8,542 nt of DNA from Christensenella sp. UBA3700. Its GTDB lineage: Bacteria; Bacillota; Clostridia; Christensenellales; UBA3700. This document shows positions 6,722 to 8,542 of the stretch, in pieces. The stretch spans positions 1 through 8,542 of the forward strand of contig DFIJ01000016.1 in the NCBI GenBank assembly GCA_002372775.1, read 5' to 3'. Positions within the stretch are counted from its first letter, which is position 1; each line of letters begins with the position of its first letter. Under the pieces are notes generated by a model. The model searched no databases. It was not told the DNA's origin and was given only the letters and a program-made list of their open reading frames with translations. The position numbers were made by a program, and so were the translations under genes.

Positions 6722-7312
6722 TTAATTATCGTTCTCTCTAAATACGATTCCCTCGTTTTCGTCCATTGAATCGATTATTGCTAAAGAACATAAATCATAA
6801 CCTTGAGCTCTTAATTTATCTCCGCCGCCTTGGAATCCTTTTTCAATACAAATAGCGATACCAGCAACCTTTGCACCAGCTTGTTCTGCAATTGAAATAA
6901 GGCCATTAGCAGCTCCGCCCATAGCCATGAAATCATCTAATATTAAAACTGTATCTTCACTTGTTAAATATTTCTTTGAAATTCTAATCTCGTTTGTTAC
7001 AGCACGAGTAAATGAATAGACATCGGCTGTGTAAACGCTATCGTTTTGAGTAGTCTTAGCTTTATTCTTTTTAGCAAATACTACTTCAGCGTTATCGAAA
7101 TATTGAGCAGCAATACATGAAAGACCAATACCTGAACTTTCAACTGTTAAAATCTTATTGATTCCTCTTCCTGCGAATTTCTTTGCAAATGCCTTGCCCA
7201 TTTCTTGAGCTAGAGCGACATCTATCTTATGATTTAAAAAACTATCAACCTTTAAAATATCTGTACCAATAACGATACCATCTTTTCTAATCTTTTCTTC
7301 TAAAAGTTTCAA
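6722..7312 (-). CDS. xpt: Xanthine phosphoribosyltransferase
   Basis: A cytoplasmic purine salvage enzyme that joins xanthine to PRPP to give XMP, feeding GMP synthesis. At 196 residues it is the same size as B. subtilis Xpt. Recognisable stretches are LKVDSFLNHKID (20-31), VESSGIGLSCIAA (57-69), the lysine-rich segment AKKNKAKTT (80-88) and the PRPP-binding loop VLILDDFMAMGGAANGL (122-138) with its paired aspartates, then EKGFQGGGDKLR (157-168). The start is a TTG, chosen because it gives the family's normal N-terminus and has AAGGGGAG a few bases upstream; no better ATG exists nearby. The leader carries a guanine-type riboswitch ending in a terminator 18 nt before this start, which matches the regulation of xpt in other Bacillota. 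The bmpA-type transporter gene follows at 50 nt. Confidence 0.96.
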   Translation of the reverse strand: MKLLEEKIRKDGIVIGTDILKVDSFLNHKIDVALAQEMGKAFAKKFAGRGINKILTVESSGIGLSCIAAQYFDNAEVVFAKKNKAKTTQNDSVYTADVYSFTRAVTNEIRISKKYLTSEDTVLILDDFMAMGGAANGLISIAEQAGAKVAGIAICIEKGFQGGGDKLRAQGYDLCSLAIIDSMDENEGIVFRENDN

Positions 7313-7330
7313 GATATACTCCCCTTAAAT

Positions 7331-7361
7331 AAAAAATTCAGGATTTTTTAGTTCCTGAATT
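7331..7361 (-). terminator. Riboswitch expression-platform terminator before xpt
   Basis: On the minus strand AATTCAGGA (7361-7353) pairs perfectly with TCCTGAATT (7343-7335) around a 9-nt loop, and the strand continues into T's (7334-7331, then ATTT). It sits between the aptamer and the xpt ribosome binding site. This is the premature terminator expected to form when the aptamer holds ligand. Confidence 0.93.
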
Positions 7362-7451
7362 GCCAATCTCTCTATCTTTTCCAATAGTCCCAGCTAAGGC
7401 TGCCAGGGTAGAAACGTTTTAGACCATATTCCTAAAACTATATTGGCAATT
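7358..7451 (-). promoter_or_regulatory. Antiterminator pairing of the riboswitch
   Basis: AATTGCCAAT (7451-7442, minus strand), which contains most of the 5' strand of aptamer helix P1, is perfectly complementary to ATTGGCAATT (7367-7358), whose last four bases begin the terminator stem. The 10-bp helix excludes the 6-bp P1 helix and unzips the base of the terminator. Without ligand it should form and allow transcription into xpt; with ligand P1 wins. Pairing is seen; the switch direction is inferred. Confidence 0.75.
7381..7446 (-). ncRNA. Purine riboswitch aptamer, guanine-type
   Basis: Read on the minus strand. P1 is CCAATA (7446-7441) with TATTGG (7386-7381). P2 is TTTTAGG with TCTAAAA, extendable by a G-C pair, capped by L2 AATATGG. 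J2/3 carries the conserved GTTTCTAC. P3 is CCTGGC with GCTGGG (two wobble pairs), capped by L3 AGCCTTA. J3/1 reads AC, placing a C (opposite G at 7387) at the position equal to C74 of the B. subtilis xpt aptamer, which pairs with guanine; an adenine switch has U there. Upstream of xpt and followed by a terminator, it should act as an OFF switch for guanine. L3 departs from the usual CC-first loop. Confidence 0.95.
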
Positions 7452-7478
7452 TACTTAATATATTCGTTTGATATTTCT

Positions 7479-7508
7479 ATTTTAATTTCACCTTAAGATA
7501 TTAGTCAA
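7479..7508 (-). promoter_or_regulatory. Likely promoter of the xpt-transporter operon
   Basis: TTGACT (7508-7503) and TAAAAT (7484-7479) lie on the minus strand 18 nt apart, each one base from the sigma-A consensus. Transcription would start near 7472, about 20 nt before the antiterminator strand and P1 of the riboswitch, a normal distance for a riboswitch leader. Confidence 0.7.
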
Positions 7509-7541
7509 ATAGAAAAAGCATTCTTATTGTAAAATAACCTT

Positions 7542-7560
7542 AATATAGTAAAACTATATT
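7542..7560 (-). repeat. AT-only hairpin over the stop codon of the membrane protein gene
   Basis: AATATAG and CTATATT form a perfect 7-bp inverted repeat with a 5-nt loop; the TAG stop codon lies in the stem. The stem is weak and no T-run follows directly, so it is at best a poor terminator. No better terminator is seen between this gene and the xpt promoter. Confidence 0.4.
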
Positions 7561-8498
7561 GGTAGATAATGAAGACCATATCCTATAACAAGTGCGGATA
7601 TAATTAAAACTCCAAATATAAATAGGTTTTCTTTAATATCTTTATTTTGCTTTAAAAGAACGACAATACCCATGCCGGCATTTACTGAAAGTCCCGCAAT
7701 AACAGCGCCAAATGAGATTCCGCCATCTATATATAATTGAGTTATTAAAACCGAAGATGCACAATTCGGTATTAAGCCAATAATAATTGCAAGTACTGGT
7801 TGGAATCCATAACTTAATTCCAAGAATTCATTAATCTTTTCTTCTCCAATGAAATATACAGCAAGACCAAGAATTATGTTTATAACAAGAATATATAACG
7901 AAATCTTTAATGATTTAACAAGTGGTCCATACCATTTGAACTTGCCACCATTTTGACAGTATTCACAATCACAAGCATATTCCATATCTACTTCCATGCC
8001 TGTAACGTCAACTTTTTCGCCATTAACTTCTATATATTGTTTTTCTTCTTTCTTTGATTCTAATGCTTGCATTCTTTGTTGAACTTTCTTTGCAAACAAT
8101 TTGTTATGAACAAGCATAGCAGCATAACCAGCAACAATACCCCAAACGATCTTTACCGCAATCAGAATTAAAAGTTGAGGAATCTTGTCTGGGACAGATA
8201 ATAGCATAGGAAGTGCTTCATCTGATGTTGCTATATATACCGCAACTAACGCACCTATTGAAAAATCGCCCTTTGTAAATAAATCTGTTGATACAACAGC
8301 AAATCCACATTGTGGAATTGATCCAAATAAAGAACCAAATATTGGTGAATATTTGCCATTTAGTAAAGGAGATTTTCTTGTCTTTAAAATCTTTTTATAT
8401 TCCAAAAATTCAATTAAATAATAGACAACAAGCAGTACAGGCAAAATCTTTGCTGTATCAATAATCGCGTCTAGTAGCACATCCCAAATCTCTTCCAT
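7554..8498 (-). CDS. Putative polytopic heavy-metal exporter (ArsP_2-like, '10TM')
   Basis: A 314-residue membrane protein whose pattern fits the family annotated as putative 10-TM heavy-metal or arsenic exporter; its true substrate is not established. Hydrophobic segments lie at about 10-33, 52-72, 80-100, 106-130, 196-217, 233-255, 259-283 and 292-312. The two halves carry matching motifs, GSIPQCGFAVVS (59-70) and GLIPNCASSVLIT (241-253), each with a Pro-x-Cys in a membrane segment, implying an internal duplication. TSDEALPML (91-99) holds conserved acidic residues within the membrane region. Between the halves a charged loop (about 132-190) contains CDCEYC, Cys176, 178 and 181, a plausible metal ligand cluster. 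ATG at 8498 follows AGGAGA by 6 nt. It is probably not part of the downstream purine operon, which has its own promoter. Function as a metal exporter is inferred. Confidence 0.8.
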   Translation of the reverse strand: MEEIWDVLLDAIIDTAKILPVLLVVYYLIEFLEYKKILKTRKSPLLNGKYSPIFGSLFGSIPQCGFAVVSTDLFTKGDFSIGALVAVYIATSDEALPMLLSVPDKIPQLLILIAVKIVWGIVAGYAAMLVHNKLFAKKVQQRMQALESKKEEKQYIEVNGEKVDVTGMEVDMEYACDCEYCQNGGKFKWYGPLVKSLKISLYILVINIILGLAVYFIGEEKINEFLELSYGFQPVLAIIIGLIPNCASSVLITQLYIDGGISFGAVIAGLSVNAGMGIVVLLKQNKDIKENLFIFGVLIISALVIGYGLHYLPI

Positions 8499-8526
8499 AC
8501 ACTATCTCCTATTATTATCTTTTGAA

Positions 8527-8532
8527 ATTATA
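8527..8532 (-). promoter_or_regulatory. Possible -10 element for the membrane protein gene
   Basis: TATAAT on the minus strand 28 nt before the ATG, at a sensible distance for a short leader. Its -35 region would fall outside the window, so this is only a candidate in AT-rich DNA. Confidence 0.3.
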
Positions 8533-8542
8533 TAATAGTTTC

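Noticed and set aside
7381..7446. Adenine- or 2'-deoxyguanosine-specific version of the purine riboswitch
   Set aside because: J3/1 has C at the position 74 equivalent, which rules out adenine, and J2/3 keeps the standard guanine-type sequence, giving no support for a deoxyguanosine variant.
7542..7560. Hairpin at the end of the exporter gene as a true terminator
   Set aside because: All A/T apart from one pair and no U-tract directly after it, so listed only as an inverted repeat.
1..8542. Insertion sequences, CRISPR arrays, tRNA or rRNA genes
   Set aside because: No transposase, terminal inverted repeats, regular spaced repeats or cloverleaf-like sequence was seen on either strand.

Overview
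The window is AT-rich, and every gene supported here lies on the minus strand, so transcription runs from high to low coordinates. Strong AGGAGG-type Shine-Dalgarno sites, two UUG starts, a purine riboswitch ending in a Rho-independent terminator, a BMP-type nucleoside ABC transporter and a lipoprotein signal all point to a low-GC Gram-positive bacterium (Bacillota, probably Clostridia). Genus cannot be read from the sequence.

Layout in the direction of transcription. (1) 8498-7554: a polytopic membrane protein resembling the putative 10-TM heavy-metal exporter family (ArsP_2-like), standing alone. (2) 7508-7331: a promoter, a guanine-type purine riboswitch aptamer, a strand-exchange antiterminator and an intrinsic terminator. 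(3) 7312-1377: a five-gene purine salvage and uptake cluster, consisting of xpt (xanthine phosphoribosyltransferase), a BMP-family lipoprotein, a double-domain ABC ATPase and two permeases. The transporter genes are almost back to back (one 1-nt gap, one 1-nt overlap), and the only real break, 99 nt after the lipoprotein gene, holds two stem-loops. A clear intrinsic terminator ends the cluster at 1320-1353. (4) 1323-1: a HigBA-type toxin-antitoxin pair with a palindromic operator. The toxin gene comes first and overlaps its antitoxin by 32 nt. The antitoxin carries a C-terminal ImmA/IrrE-like zinc metallopeptidase domain with HEIGH and is cut off by the window edge.

How the parts work together: when guanine is scarce the riboswitch should let transcription through into xpt and, because no internal promoter or strong terminator is seen before the transporter genes, probably into the transporter as well. 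Import of purine nucleosides or bases would then be coupled to their conversion to nucleotides. The toxin-antitoxin module downstream is a separate autoregulated unit, inserted directly after the operon terminator and sharing bases with its U-tract.

The items most worth a second look are the HigA/ImmA fusion in a TA pair, the unusual expression platform and divergent L3 loop of the riboswitch, and the way that riboswitch appears to control a whole uptake operon.
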